From Schistocephalus solidus (lineage: Eukaryota > Platyhelminthes > Cestoda > Diphyllobothriidea > Diphyllobothriidae), in the NCBI GenBank assembly GCA_017591395.1, contig WEDG01002022.1, positions 124,001 through 188,000 on the forward strand: DNA of 64,000 nt, in the 5' to 3' direction. Position 1 is the first letter of the stretch; every line of letters starts with the position of its first letter. The translations under genes and the position numbers were made by a program. Under the pieces are notes generated by a model. The model did no database searches and was not told where the DNA came from. It saw only the letters and a list, made by a program, of their open reading frames with translations. This document shows positions 1 through 11,770 of the stretch, piece after piece.

Positions 1-1010
1 ACACATGTACAATGTGAGCCATTCAACCCGTTTTTGTGTGAAATCCCGATGCTTGCGTTAAGAGGGCCAGATCGTGTACGTAGTACACGTAGACGAGGTC
101 ACCAGCGGCTGTGCCCACTTACGCATCAGACAAGTGACCGGCTCGGACGGTGGCTGGGGTCTGAGAATATACAGTGAGGTCGACGGATCAGCGCATTTTT
201 CTCACTATAAAATACTCTGACACGCTTGAAACTATCCCAGTGCACTAAAAGCCGTGGTTTGAAAGGCTGCCAACGGACGGGATAACTCGGACTGCGTAGT
301 CAGCCCCGGGTGTGTCATGTGTGAAGTGGCTGACTGGCCCCCTAAACGGGCCACGTAGTAGACTCGTTGGACCGAAACAGGGGCCACATTAGGGCACGGC
401 AGGCGTTATTCGGGTTGCGCTCTCATAAGAAATGCCGAACATGGGGGGTGTGGTGGCACGCCTAGGGGCCGCAGCCACGCTAGCCACCTGCACCCTATCC
501 CGCCTTCGGTTTTCTTGACTCCGTCATGACACGGGGCTCAGGTACTATCACTTAAAACTAATCCACGCGCAAGTCACCGTCCCTGCACCACCGTGGTGTA
601 GAGCATACAATGGACATCGTCGGACTACGACGGTCAAACTGTCGTCGGCTGACTGGCGGACTGAGAGTCAGGCTGCAATGGCTCCTTCTAAATGTGACCT
701 CTATGGCACTGCCACTCCGTGCGATCCCAGCCAGGTGTGTTGGCATGCCTAAGGACGGCATCGGTCGAGCCAGCCACCTGCGCCTTCTGCTGCCCCAAGT
801 CTTCTTGATTTGATCCTGACAACGGGCCCAGGCGGGAGAGGACGAGTGCGGTAGATGCAGCTCCAGTATACTCTAACTAGAATCCCATACACGGGCTCGT
901 CATCGTTCCAGCGCCACCTTGCTTTGGGGCACATGGTGGACGTCGTCGAAACAAACGGTCGAACTGTCACATGATATGTTCCAAAATTCACACGCTCAAC
1001 TGAGACAGAG
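1..1010 (+). repeat. GC-rich mosaic repeat cluster (left copy)
   Basis: This stretch is built from short modules that recur in the same orientation at 38870-41130. Module C (1-205) has its partners at 39010-39190 and 40290-40490. Module A (205-340, containing AAAGCCGTGG and CTGACTGG) recurs at 39186-39320 and 40490-40640. Module D (338-480, CCCCCTAAACGGGCCA) recurs at 39655-39800. Module B (660-860, GTCAGGCTGCAATGGCTCC) recurs at 39325-39530 and 40640-40840. A terminal module T ends in CGACGGTC(G/A)AACTGTCG. Small open frames exist on both strands, but they do not stay in one frame between copies, so I do not call genes. The modules are GC-richer than their surroundings. The family is not one I can name. 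Confidence 0.8.
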
Positions 1011-1379
1011 ACAGCAAGAGGTTATGTAGCAGTGCAGGTATCTTAGCGTACCAGATTTCAGCCAAAAGACTTCCAAACAAACAAGTACGAGCTTCATTTG
1101 ACAAAATCGAGGCTTGCGCAGAGTGATTTCTCAAAAACGCCTCTATGCACAGTCCAGTTTGAATAGGCATGCGAATAGGCAGTAGCCCTATGAGTACCCA
1201 ATACTGCACAAACCCGAATTCTTGAGTTAGGAGATACAGGTGCTGCTATTCTTACAGCTTTAGTGAAGAAACAGCACTGCCTTAGGTCCTTTCAAACAGC
1301 CCAGCTTGAGATACCCGACAGCAAGGCAGCCGGTTTGCATTACCTGGCTTCCTGCAGAAGGAAAGCATCGATGCATACC

Positions 1380-1620
1380 GACAAGGATTGCACATGGTGT
1401 GTGCAGCCGATTGGGCATTTGAATCCCTCTTCCATCTCCGGTCTTCTTGACTGTTTTGAAATCGGGCCTAGGTGGGGGAGTGGAACAGAGAACGAGGTAG
1501 ATGCATCGCAAGTCTACTCGTACTATAATCCAGCGCAAGTCACTATCCCTGCACCACCCTGCTGTCGAGCATATGGTAGATATAGTCGAAATCGACGGTC
1601 GAAATGTCGTGGGCAGTAAA
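1380..1620 (+). repeat. Isolated, diverged T module of the GC-rich mosaic repeat
   Basis: From about 1418 the sequence follows the order seen at 39830-40023: CATCTCCGGTCTTCTTGACT, a G-rich stretch ending in a GAGGTAGATGC-like segment, CTGCACCACC, then ATCGACGGTCGAAATGTCG. Open frames of 118 and 127 codons cover it on opposite strands. Both belong to the repeat and are not conserved in other copies. Confidence 0.7.
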
Positions 1621-1738
1621 TGAAAGTGGCATTCAATCGGCAAAACACACGACTATAGCACACCCTCATACAGAAATGCTAAATAGACTAATCATAGTAC
1701 CCAAAGACCACACCAAGACGAAATAGTTGCTGGTATAC

Positions 1739-1957
1739 ACAAACAGGTGTTCCGAATGTTCGAGAATATGCAAGGCCCAGCTAATTGCATAGAAGAAGAC
1801 GGGAAGGTCATACTCGGCAGAGGTGAGTTAAATAAGCAGTGAGCTGTATAGTCTTTTATTCCTTGACGACGGGCTCGCGTGAGACTTCGAAACGTCGGAT
1901 GAATAAACATATGGTCCTAGAGAACGCCTTCCCGTCTTCTTCTATACAAACAGGTGT
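1739..1957. repeat. 19-bp perfect inverted repeat with flanking direct repeats
   Basis: ATAGAAGAAGACGGGAAGG at 1789-1807 is matched by its exact reverse complement at 1927-1945, with 119 bases between. The 12-mer ACAAACAGGTGT occurs at 1739-1750 and again at 1946-1957, the second copy touching the right arm. Arms this long and perfect suggest a recent inverted duplication or a foldback element end. No open frame between them looks like a transposase. Confidence 0.75.
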
Positions 1958-2903
1958 ACTAACAAGGACTTTGCATGCTTGAACAATAAAGGGTGAAACA
2001 CGGTGGTTGAATTTGCATGCCACAGAGTTAGAAAGGCGACGGAGAGTCAGATTTGAGCTGTACAAACAAGCAGAGCACGTTGTGGAAATGTGGGTTTGCC
2101 GTGATAATTCTGGGTGCGTAGGTTCACACCCATCTTCACTCCTTCCGAGTGCTCAAGTTCTACTTCCTAGTGTTTCATTTGCCACCACTGTGTTGACATG
2201 TATCTTTGTCAAAATTCTGTGTGAGTGTTACGAGTTTATTGAGGGGTAAGGTGCCTCGAATTTCTCAAAAGCATTTAGCGAATACTGAGCAAATAAGTTA
2301 AGCATAAATCCATAGGAAAATAGGCGCAAAGAGATATTTAAATAGAAGCGCTGTCGGTTGTTTAAACAGCCCAAATATACGCCTGAAAAGTACTTATTGG
2401 ACAAAAGTGCATCGAAAGATTACATTCCAATAGCCAGATAGGGAGCGTAGGAACTAGCATTAACCCGATATACCATCCGCAAGGTTGGCGATGAAATCTT
2501 CACTCTCTACCGCCAAATTTTTAATAACAGATAGCTCAGGAGTTCCCGAGAGCTGATCACCAGTTAAAGATGCGCTCCTGACGAGATCAAACACCGTGGG
2601 ATACAAATGTAGCAAATAGGTATTCAGTCGAAACTAGTGTCTAATATGGAATGAGTATGTTGGCAGCGTAGCCCTTCCCTTCTATCGACAGAGATGACCT
2701 GCTCCGAATTCTATGAAAGTTCACGATTCCGACAGTGCGAGGGGGGAAATAAGAGGTTGACTCCACAGAGAGGAATGAACCACAGCAGACTTTAAATACG
2801 AGATGAGGACGAGGAAGTTAGATAACTATAAAGGACTCAGCCGAGAGCCAAGACAGCTACTCAGCGAGGAAAAAAGAGGGATCCCAGGTAGAGTTCTGCC
2901 TAC

Positions 2904-3206
2904 CAAAACGCGTAGACGCTCGCTCCAATCGGCCCGCAGCTTCCAGTGGCGCAACCAAGTGCAGACAGCAGTCGTGGCGGCGACAGAGGCGGCGGAGACG
3001 GACCAGGCGAGGAAGAGTTCGGGGCTGCTGGAGAATAGGAAGGCGGTGGGTGCGACGAGTAGCAGGCTGCCGGCACCAACAGCTGCCGAGCCCAGCACGA
3101 GACCCTGGGAGAGGCGCGAAAGGCTGAGGAATCGGTGCTGGGGCAGCAGATCCACAATGCCTTCCGCGAAGAGGTTGCTACTCGCTTTGGCAGAGACCGG
3201 AACGTG
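2904..3206 (-). CDS. Possible internal exon encoding a hydrophobic, probably membrane segment; gene unrecognised
   Basis: Read on the - strand from 3206 to 2904 there are 101 open codons. The flanks are CCATAG on the 5' side (a weak acceptor that is also an in-frame stop) and TTTTG/GTAGGC on the 3' side, a fair donor. The translation starts with a polar stretch, then has LPQHRFLSLSRLSQGLVLG, a long Leu/Ala/Val-rich part and AWSVSAASVAATTAVCTWL, followed by a basic WKLRADWSERLRVL. This looks like two membrane-spanning helices with a basic end. The segment is GC-rich, and the third codon base is mostly C or G in this frame. The opposite strand is also open, so the strand is not certain. No family was recognised. 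Confidence 0.35.
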
Positions 3207-4639
3207 CTATGGCGTTTTTTGCAAAAGACACCAGGTTAGTCTTACTGAAGGACCAAAACTACTAAATAGTAAGAAAAGGGGCAAAGGAGAGCAGTTGACA
3301 AGCTGAGTTGATTTTATGAGTAAAAATGGGAGTTGAAAGACTACAGCACGTGCGGACGGCGCCGGAAAAGACTGATCAAAAACGTAGATCAAGCGGCTGG
3401 ACTGTCTTCTAGTGAAGTACAGAGTGGCTATGAAGTCCATAAACAACACTCAGGCGTGAAAGAACTTCAGATGCCAGTGCTATTTAGGATACCCAGCAGA
3501 ACAAATTCCCAAGTCATTGGAAACGTTCCTCAATTACTAGTAAGTCCTGTAAAATGTATCTGCGATCTCGGCGATAAATTACTTAGATGGGATTCTGCAA
3601 ACTGCGTGAGTTTTAACCTGACTACAAAAAACGTAGTTTTGTAAGGAAAGTTGGAGCAAAAGAGTTTGTGAACCAGCATGTTTGACTACTCATAAACATA
3701 GGTGATTTAAAATTTGACTCAAAACCATCCGTTGACTGGAAGGAGTCTTGATAACACTCACTAGCATTTGGAAACGACTAACCAGCGCAACACACTGCCA
3801 ACCGTGGGATGTTTAGTTTTGAAAATGCACACCAAGCTGACTGTACTCGAGCAATTAACAGAATAAGGACAGTCTTGTTTCGCGGATCAAAATTTGCTGA
3901 GTCGAGAGTTATTATTCACGGATCCAAGGGCTCCCGGTCTTTCTAGTGAAAATGCTTACTGGATTGTTGCCTGACACATCCTTCCTGTGCCATCGCAATG
4001 ACAGGGCTACTCGCTAATTTAGCTGCTGGCTACCCGGCACCTAAGGGCCAGAGCATGTTCCGTTCACACGCACCTGAAAGTTCAACCCTCATCCAAGACC
4101 CACATGTCTTCTGCAGGACGCCTCGAGGTTACAAAATTACGAAAAACCAACAGCGTCGAGATAGTGACCGCAGAAATTAGATTTTGCTTTGCAGCCCGAG
4201 TTAAAAGAGAAGACAACAGCAGGTGATCATAATTGGAGTTGTCAGTCCGTGAGGCAGGTGAGAGCATTTGCATATTCACCCAGCAAAACCGCAGTGATTG
4301 AATCAGGTCATGAAACCTAAAGTTGTCTGTCTAGGCAGCTCGAACCATTTGCCGCAACAAGGATTCCTTCCATCGAAGCCAAAAAATCCCATACAAGAAG
4401 GCCGGAATCAGCTCAAATTATTTGGCTGGAGGGGAGACCTCTGGTAAACAACCCTAAAGCGTTGGCAACACTCGAAAACTCAGTAAGGAGCACTTACATG
4501 ACCCCCTTAACAGGACACGAGAACAGGAATCGCTATTATTTGCACGAAATTCAAGAGAAATTAAGAGTACGTTGTTTTGGGTTGGGCCGGAGATCACGGC
4601 TACGTTTTATCTTAGTGTTAGAACATAGAAATATTTACC

Positions 4640-4740
4640 TTTCCGGGGACCATGTGCAGAGTCACCTTTATTATTTGGGCTGTGCGGTTCCTGTTCTTTT
4701 GGCTTGTTTAGGGGGCCATATAAGTAATCCTTACCAAACA
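4640..4740 (+). repeat. Copy of the dispersed CCACCTTTATTAT box repeat
   Basis: GTGCAGAGTCACCTTTATTA at about 4654, then a GC-rich stretch and a GGGGGCC-to-ATCCTTAC segment, matches 42487-42550 on the + strand and 31690-31745 on the - strand. Here the telomere-like array that flanks the other two copies is not evident. It has no coding value. Confidence 0.55.
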
Positions 4741-5076
4741 CGCTAGAAGGGTTATTCTGTTGAGTGTTCAGTCACGACGTGGTGGCCTCGTTCTTGGCAA
4801 ATAAGCCAAGGTCGAATGCGTAACTTAGCAGCTCGAATTACCTCTCAATTTCGAAAACAAAGCCATCACCCTCCTCTGCCACGGGCTTTCATCCCTCTCT
4901 AGCTTATGCAGTTTCATTTGAAACTCAATTTGGAGACGAGGCCCTCGAAGCAAGCAAGGCGTCCCGACAGGGAGACATTCCTCATGAAGTCAACACTGGT
5001 ACACTCGGTGATTGAGCGAGCGTAGAGCGTAGAGCTCCAATGACTGGAGCTGAGTCATTCTTGTGTCTGCCTGCAG

Positions 5077-5530
5077 GAACGGAAAGAGGAGAAAGCACGA
5101 AAACCCAGGCCTAAGTTTCGTCGAGATACATCTTTGTTATTGTCACTCCCAGGCGGTTTCAGACGGTACGGCACTCGGTTCCCAAACTGAACGTGAATGG
5201 TTCAACCAAGTACTCACGCCGCATCACATGCTTGAACACAAACAACAGGCTATAGTGTCCAATTTCACCTATCGTGTGTCTCTGTGGCAGTTAGTTGAAT
5301 GTGACGGTGAAAAGCAAAGCTATAAACAAGGCATGATACCGTTCTATCCCCCACTCGAGTCTTTACCACAAAATCTATTCCAACTGTTCGATACGCAATC
5401 TGGCGCTGGACAAGGCCGACTGCTGCTCTTCATCCGGCCAGACTGGATTCTCGGAAAATTCCTACACAGTATTGACGAAGTTGAATTCGTACGGCGAAGC
5501 CGGCAACCGGGACTCGACTACAGCGAGTAA
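5077..5530 (+). CDS. Possible terminal exon of an unrecognised gene
   Basis: A strong acceptor (TTGTGTCTGCCTGCAG/G) ends at 5076. The frame then stays open for about 150 codons to a TAA at 5528-5530. The translation is of balanced composition, hydrophilic at first (NGKRRKHENPG), with later blocks such as EREWFNQVLTP, NFTYRVSLWQLVEC and LLLFIRPDWILGKFLHSIDE, and it has no low-complexity runs. No domain was recognised. No upstream exon could be joined with confidence. It is longer than chance frames nearby, and the acceptor is good, but a chance reading or a decayed transposon piece remains possible. A plus-strand gene here would run opposite to the candidate at 6136-6860, tail to tail. Confidence 0.3.
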
Positions 5531-6135
5531 AAATTCATGCTACGAGCAAACCATGATTGCACGTGGAATGCAGTGTTGTGGACGGATGAGTTCGTTAAAT
5601 CAGTTGGTTAAGGCTCTACACCGGGGAGATTTAGACATTGTTAGGTACATATCCAGTTCGGAGAAGGTAGCTTTCAGTTTTGTTGGCTCTTAACTAGAAG
5701 TGGGCAGGTTAACATAGTTCGAGGCAAAATTGCTAACCCGAATTGATGCCGTTTGCAGGGCTTTCTCAGGCCTTAGAATATGTAGATGAACCCACCATGA
5801 TGCCTCTATCTTCGCAATTCCTCGTGTGCACCAGGTAACAGTCCGCTCCGTCCTCCTGCACAGTCGTGGATGTTGGGCTGTACGTGCGGATGACGAGCTA
5901 AATCTTACTTACGAATACGAGAAGAGGTATGGGTAAGAGGGTTAGGAAGGGGAAATGCGGATATAAGATGTACAGGGCTCAAGTAGTCGGGGCAGTTACG
6001 CAAAAAAAAGAGTTTGAACGAGAAGCAACAAAAAGAAATAAATCATCGGAAACGTGACTTCTGGTGCAAGCCTTAACGTGATGTGGCATTCCTAGACTAC
6101 TTGTATTTTCATTAGAGGGCTATAGTGCGAACTTT

Positions 6136-6297
6136 TCAGCTACAGTGGCAGTCACTTGCCTTCAACATCCTCAAGCAAAGTTTGTCATCCTCCTTTAATC
6201 GAAAAACAATGAGCACGTGTCCATAACAGAGCTGCTCCTTTGGCACAGGCGCAAGAGCTTTGGGTGTGATCAGTGAGGTTAGACGGCTGAGCCAAAG
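6136..6297 (-). CDS. Possible 3'-terminal exon of an unrecognised - strand gene
   Basis: On the - strand, CCTCAGCTCAG/CTTTGG gives an acceptor; the exon then reads 53 codons to a TGA at 6138-6136. It joins in phase 0 to the donor of the exon at 6618-6860 across a 320-base intron. The translation has LWLSRLTSLITPKALAPVPK and EQLCYGHVLIVFRLKEDDKL, which looks like ordinary soluble protein. A second acceptor 17 bases upstream (GGTCTTCAG) would give the same frame only with a different phase. No family was recognised. Whether it belongs with 6618-6860 is an inference from phase and spacing. Confidence 0.4.
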   Translation of the reverse strand, partial: LWLSRLTSLITPKALAPVPKEQLCYGHVLIVFRLKEDDKLCLRMLKASDCHCS

Positions 6298-6617
6298 CTG
6301 AGCTGAGGAAACTCCTGAAGACCGGAACGGCGGAGAGGACTGAGAGAGTGATCGATCGATGGGGTACATCCGACTGGGGTGCAGACCACGTGTCCACACG
6401 CGAAGCACATCGTAGTCCGTTGGGTCTACGTAGGTCTAAAATGAGCATGACTTTAGCAATCATTGTTGACTAGCAGGCTAAACGAGTACGCGGCCGCACG
6501 CTCAACCAATCCTGCATAAACGCAAAGCCAACATTTTTAAGGCCATATTTCTTGGCAGTTGGCGCGGCTTAACGGAAAGCGGACGAAGAAGGGACATGCA
6601 GGACAAACGAAGCTCAC

Positions 6618-6860
6618 CTTTACATGCGTTCCGCGGGATATGTGTGGAAGACAAGCCTCCTGTAGAGCCTCCCGGGATATCTCAACGAAACCACCGGCCG
6701 GCGCAACTTCGGCTAACTTTCTTATAAACCAGTACTCGTGATCCAGGCGCTGTTTTCGACTTATCTGGTCAACATCACGACCCTCCTGGACTGCATCTGG
6801 GTTCAAGACCTCAGAGTCCACTGGCGACGGTCCGTTATCCAACAGAGGTTTGAGAAGCAC
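6618..6860 (-). CDS. Probable internal exon of an unrecognised - strand gene
   Basis: This is the best unassigned exon in the window. On the - strand it is preceded by a textbook acceptor (GATTTTTCTTTCAG/G) and followed by a textbook donor (GTAAAG/GTGAGC). It is exactly 81 codons, phase 0 at both ends, with no stop. Blocks include PLLDNGPSPVDSEVLNPDAV, QISRKQRLDHEYWFIRKLAE and GGFVEISREALQEACLPHIS: mostly hydrophilic and helical, with no membrane segment and no known catalytic motif that I can see. The next exon on this strand is probably 6136-6297. Exons further upstream (above 6860) were not found. It is not part of the LINE families in the window. Confidence 0.5.
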
Positions 6861-6999
6861 CTGAAAGAAAAATCATGAAAGGCTGACTGTGAGTCAAGCA
6901 CTAATGGAAAGACCATATAAGATCTTATCGATCATACAGCCACGCGTCACGTAGCTCAATACGCATTAGTATGACAGGGGGTAAATCAATGATTCACTG

Positions 7000-9900
7000 T
7001 ATCAGACGCAGCCTTGGAAGGTGGCAACAAAACACATAAAGGGTGGAGTTTATTTCACTCTGGTAATCAGCTATTCTGCTTGGTAAGAGGGTACTACTGC
7101 TGGGCTCTCACATCCACGGGAACAGGTAAGGGAACAGCTTGAATTTTTATTAGGAATAACCAATTCTGAAAATAAGACGTTCTTACGAGGCGATCTAAAC
7201 GTCAAAATTAAGCAGTTAACAGATCAACAGTATATGTATTAGGTTAAAGAAATAGTACAGAGGGAAGTTTACTTTCCTGGAATCGCCTTATCAGGCTAGG
7301 CAGACATAAGTTATTATAAAGATCCAAAGACGTCGTTTGTTTCAACCTTCTCGATCAGAAAGTTTTAGGCTTCTTAAAGGCACAACAGGGTGTGCACGTC
7401 AATACCTGCGGGCGGACGCGGGAAACGAAAGCCCTTCTTATTATGCTTAACCAATAACTTCGTAAAGCAATAGAGAAATGACTCGGAGAAAAGTGCACGA
7501 GGTACGAATTTGTCGGGTGGGATTCATGTACCAGAAATTATTTACAGCACACTGGAGAACGGTCTGAAAGGTCGAAACCATCGTAATTGCGTAATGCACG
7601 AGGCTGGACTTTTGGCTAGAGCCAACATTTGGATAACAGTGAAGCCGCTGTCTCCTTGTTATTCTAAGTATCACGCTACACAACGCGCTAGGGAAGAAAC
7701 GGCCCCTACAGGCAAACTGCCATTCTTTATATAGTGTTTAATAATATTAGATGGCCAGCAGTAGACATACTAAAGACTCGCGAATTACCTTACCCATAAA
7801 GAGGTCAAATTTTGCTGAACAGTACTTTCGGTAAATGCGATGTTATTCGACATCACCCGTAGATATTGCAGACTTCCACCATAGACCAATACTTCAACTA
7901 ACCAACAGATGAGGAGTGAAATGGAATTTCGGTTGGTACGCATCTCAGATTAAATTCTGAGATAGTTATGATTATGAAACCAAGTTTAAAAAGCGAAATG
8001 TAGACGAAAGCAAAAATTTGCAAATCAAGTAACCAAAGTACCGAAATCAAGATAACTAAACTCTGTTTCTGAACCGCTACTAAAGACCGTACTAGCAGAA
8101 AATGTAATTAAAATTTAGAAGCCCAGATAATAGTGGAAAAAAACTATTAAGCCCATCTAGGCCGTACTTTCGTCTATACAAGAGAAAATGCGGGTACCAG
8201 GACGTAATTTAAGTCACTTTATTGAGGGAATTAGGCTTTCATCCTTGAGCTTCCTAATTTTCCGCCGGATATTTTGGTACGGCAGCGCTTTTCTTGTCCT
8301 GTCATTGTAGCGAGATAATAACAAATTTTTATCGATCAGTAATACGATGCAAATGAAAGACAACCCTTTAACAAGCTGAAAAACGTCATGCTTCGAACGA
8401 AGACGTCTTAAAGATTTGTTGATTCGCGTTAATTTTGATAAGTAAATAACAAATAACACAATACCCGGAGGACGGACACGCAACTAAACCAGTTTGCGTA
8501 ACGATGTTGTGTCCTAAGTGACAGAAAACATGAAGGGCTCGAACAGGCAATTCCTTAATTGATGGCGATCGGCCGAGTTCGCAAAAGTAAGTGTTTGAAA
8601 GTACATTACTATCCCTGGAAAAATGTCTGTGGTTTCGGCAAAGACAAATATCATCCATCAAGCATGGCTCACGTCCACACATTGGAGCTAAAAATATAAT
8701 CCAATGTCACTGGGTAATATAAATTAACTGAACGTAACATCTGTTAAAACATGTTTAAATGGTAGATGCCTACATGCTTATACAAATGCAATCGAAACCA
8801 CCTGAATAACTGCATGCATGGTGTGTAAGCGTCTTGTAGGAAAGGTAGATTTTTATTACCATGATTCCGATACCAAACTAAAAGAAATTCCCAGGCATAC
8901 AGTTTAAAATTACTGACTGCGTCGGCCACAGGCAACGGCTAGACTCATAAGTCCTAGTGTTTCGCTGTAACTCTAGCTAACAGAATGGGTTTCTTAACAA
9001 ATCAGAAATTACTAAGCGGGGAGTTTCCTGGAAGCGTCAAATCTGAAGTATTATGTTGGCAAATTTAATGCAAGTTATGCCAGAAACGACGTAGGTGAAG
9101 CCAAATTCTTAATGGTCGGTCATACAGAGGCATAAAATTGGCGAAGAACGTTCGCATTCCTAACCAATACCTGTTGGGAGGATACGGACGCGTTTTTGTG
9201 GAAAATATATCGATAATTGTCCATGCAAGGATAAACCACATGATAAACAGGGAGATAAAGCGTTTATATTGATTAAAACGATGTTTACGGCTAAGCAACA
9301 GAGCGATACGACACAAATTCACGCATAATCTGGAGTCGGTGACATCATGGAATGACGTCGGGTGGAAAATTGACTGATATCCAATGAGGATCTCGTATTT
9401 CCTTCATCCAGAAATTTTAAAATTTTATTATTTACCTTCTAAATTTTCCTTCTTTTAATCTAGCGTATAGCGGCCTTAGTGGATTGGAGTGTTTAGAAGA
9501 CACGATTACGTCTACCTATGATAATGCCCATGGGCACCTAGGGCATATAATCAGACAGAAAGAGAAATGAAAAAAAACAAGACTTCAGATGGTGGTAGAT
9601 TAGTGGATAAGTCAAGTGAAGATATGAAGAGGCACACTCTAAGCTCGAACTGAATAAGAGGTTTCAAAGGATTCCTGATTGGACCCGTAGAAAAAGGCGC
9701 ACATAAATCGAGATTTAATAGTCAATGACATGAAAAGCTTGCCCATTTACAATGTTTAAGAAAAATTCTGGAATTCATAACATTGAAAAGCAATAGGTTC
9801 AAAGACGAGAAATAAAAGCGAAGGCAGACAGAACCATCAAAAGACATTGCAAAAAGAGAACGAAGGGAACACCGATGGGAAAATGCTAAATACATGGCCA

Positions 9901-11290
9901 ACATGAGATTAATCACTTACAGAAAGTTCCTCTGACAACGTCGAATACTCTAGACTGGCTTTATCATCCAGAAAGAGGGCAACTTTTTCAAAGGCCTCCT
10001 TCTTCGACGGATGGACAAGAGAGGGGGTCAGACACAATTTCTCGAAACAAAAACCTCTTTGAAAAAGGAACATAATTATTGCTAAAGGTGTGATAAGAAA
10101 AATAGCATATACGGTAGCCTACGACAATGTTCTCGGGCCGGATTTGGGTGGTATTTTCAACGACTTCCATTCACCAATCTTTATTCTCGAAGACTTTATT
10201 AAATTTTTCAATGTGTCTAATGTCGAGTTGAATCTAGCAGGAGTTAACTTAGGCACAAGCTTCTGTGAAGCTTTGTTTGCCCAAGCAAATACCATCATTC
10301 CTATGGTGCAGTTAAGCCGGTCCGATAAACGGACGCTCACCAACTATTCAGCCTAAGACCACTCGGAGTGCATTTCACAGCCTAAAAACAACTATATTGG
10401 CATTTATTCAGTTCAATAAGTATTCGAGGGGCATTCCTGTCGTTTCTCAGATCCCAGTTCTTTTCGGCCACCTATAGTTATGCTGCTTTCAAATACTAAT
10501 GTTTTTCTTTTTGAATTTCGACTTAAATAAAAATGTGTAACACCCAAAGTTAAGCTGTGAAGTATTCGTCAAAAATGCAGATATTGATTGCTAATGAGGG
10601 ACAACAAACCTACAAGCAAGCGTAACAAGAAATAGCCAGCATGAAAAGAACCAATCAAATGATAAGAAAGAGAGTTATCATGAGACAGCTAAAGTATACA
10701 AGAAAGGCTGTTCGAGTGCGTAAAAATTTAAAAAATATGCCATTAAATCAAATTAAAACCGCTAGTTCATACGCACAGTATTACGAACGACCATAATAAA
10801 ATATACCATTCTTCCGTTTCGACTACCCGTAGTAACGCCACCGTCAAGATGAGCAAAAATTTTCTTCCTACTTATATCGTTTGCTGCGTCAACGTTTTAT
10901 TTTTTGTACTGTCTCAGATAGTTCATGAACGTGTTATAAAAGTGATCTTTCCTCTTAGCATTGTTCGAAGCCATTCTTAGCATGATAACGACACGAACGT
11001 AAATTTACCTATCGAATTTTCCAGTTTAACGCACTTTTTTTAAAGAGCGTATCGTTTACTGACTTATTTCAGTGTATATTAGTATATTCTAGGGTAAGAG
11101 GCATTGATTTTGTAGACCCTATTGAACACCGGATACAAATATAAGAGTTGAAATATTAATGCAACTATGCACACGTAAAATTATTTTGTAACAACGGATC
11201 TAATCACATCCATTCTGAAGGATTGGTGATTGTCAAAAAATAGATAATACGGTCACCTGTAGGTATGTGCAAAGTTGGTGTTTGATATAG
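7000..11290. other. AT-rich stretch with no supported gene
   Basis: Frames here are short (under about 100 codons), lie on both strands at random and lack paired splice sites. The longest, 10090-10356 (+) and its antisense, has no recognisable motif. Possible upstream exons of the - strand gene at 6136-6860 could lie here, but none can be shown by eye. Confidence 0.5.
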
Positions 11291-11299
11291 CAGTATTTT

Positions 11300-11770
11300 C
11301 CTGAATGGATGAGTGGTATGGCTCAAGTCAATATAAATCAAATTAATGTTTCAATGCGTCTGTTATGTCAGCCATTATAACGTCCTCAGGGAGCCCATTT
11401 CAGGCACCAACAACTCGTTGTAAAATCGAGTGGCGACGAATATCCATGTGGGATAACGTTTCTCGAAAATTGAAAGAATTCGGAAGCAAGTTAGATTTGT
11501 GGCCAATGAAGTGAATTCATCGAAGTGTAGCCTCACAGTTTTAATTCCTCAAAAGCCGGCCTATTCGCATCAGATTGCCTTGGATCTGCTTGTACTCAAG
11601 AGGGAAAAGGTTAAGTTCATCAAATCCGCATTTGTATGATAAATAATGTAGAACATCCACAAATTTTGTTGTTGAACGCTTTCTAGCAGCTTGTTATCTT
11701 TTTAAGCCATGGTCAACATGCTTGAACTCCATATTCCAGGTATAAACGAATAAAAGTTCGGTTTACTTTT
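11300..11770 (-). mobile_element. Old CR1/Jockey-like LINE relic, 3' end of ORF2
   Basis: Read on the - strand, a broken frame gives LLESVQQ, then LSYKCGFDELNLFPLEYK, then GHKSNLLP, and finally RRHSILQRVVGA followed by a stop and NGLPEDVIMADITDAL. This is the usual C-terminus of CR1-type ORF2 proteins (VQRRATK, then RLxxLxLFPLEYRR, then WNxLPxxVVxA), with the Trp of WN changed to TGA. Several frameshifts and stops make it non-functional. It is a different family from the element that begins its 3' tail at 11855, and is clearly older. Confidence 0.75.

Noticed and set aside
2803..3306. 167-codon + strand frame in the GC-rich segment
   Set aside because: It owes its length to high GC content. 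Its second half competes with a better + frame ending at a donor and with the membrane-like - frame. No domain was recognised.
10090..10356. 88-codon + frame with a 74-codon antisense partner
   Set aside because: No motif, no reliable splice sites and ordinary length for chance frames.
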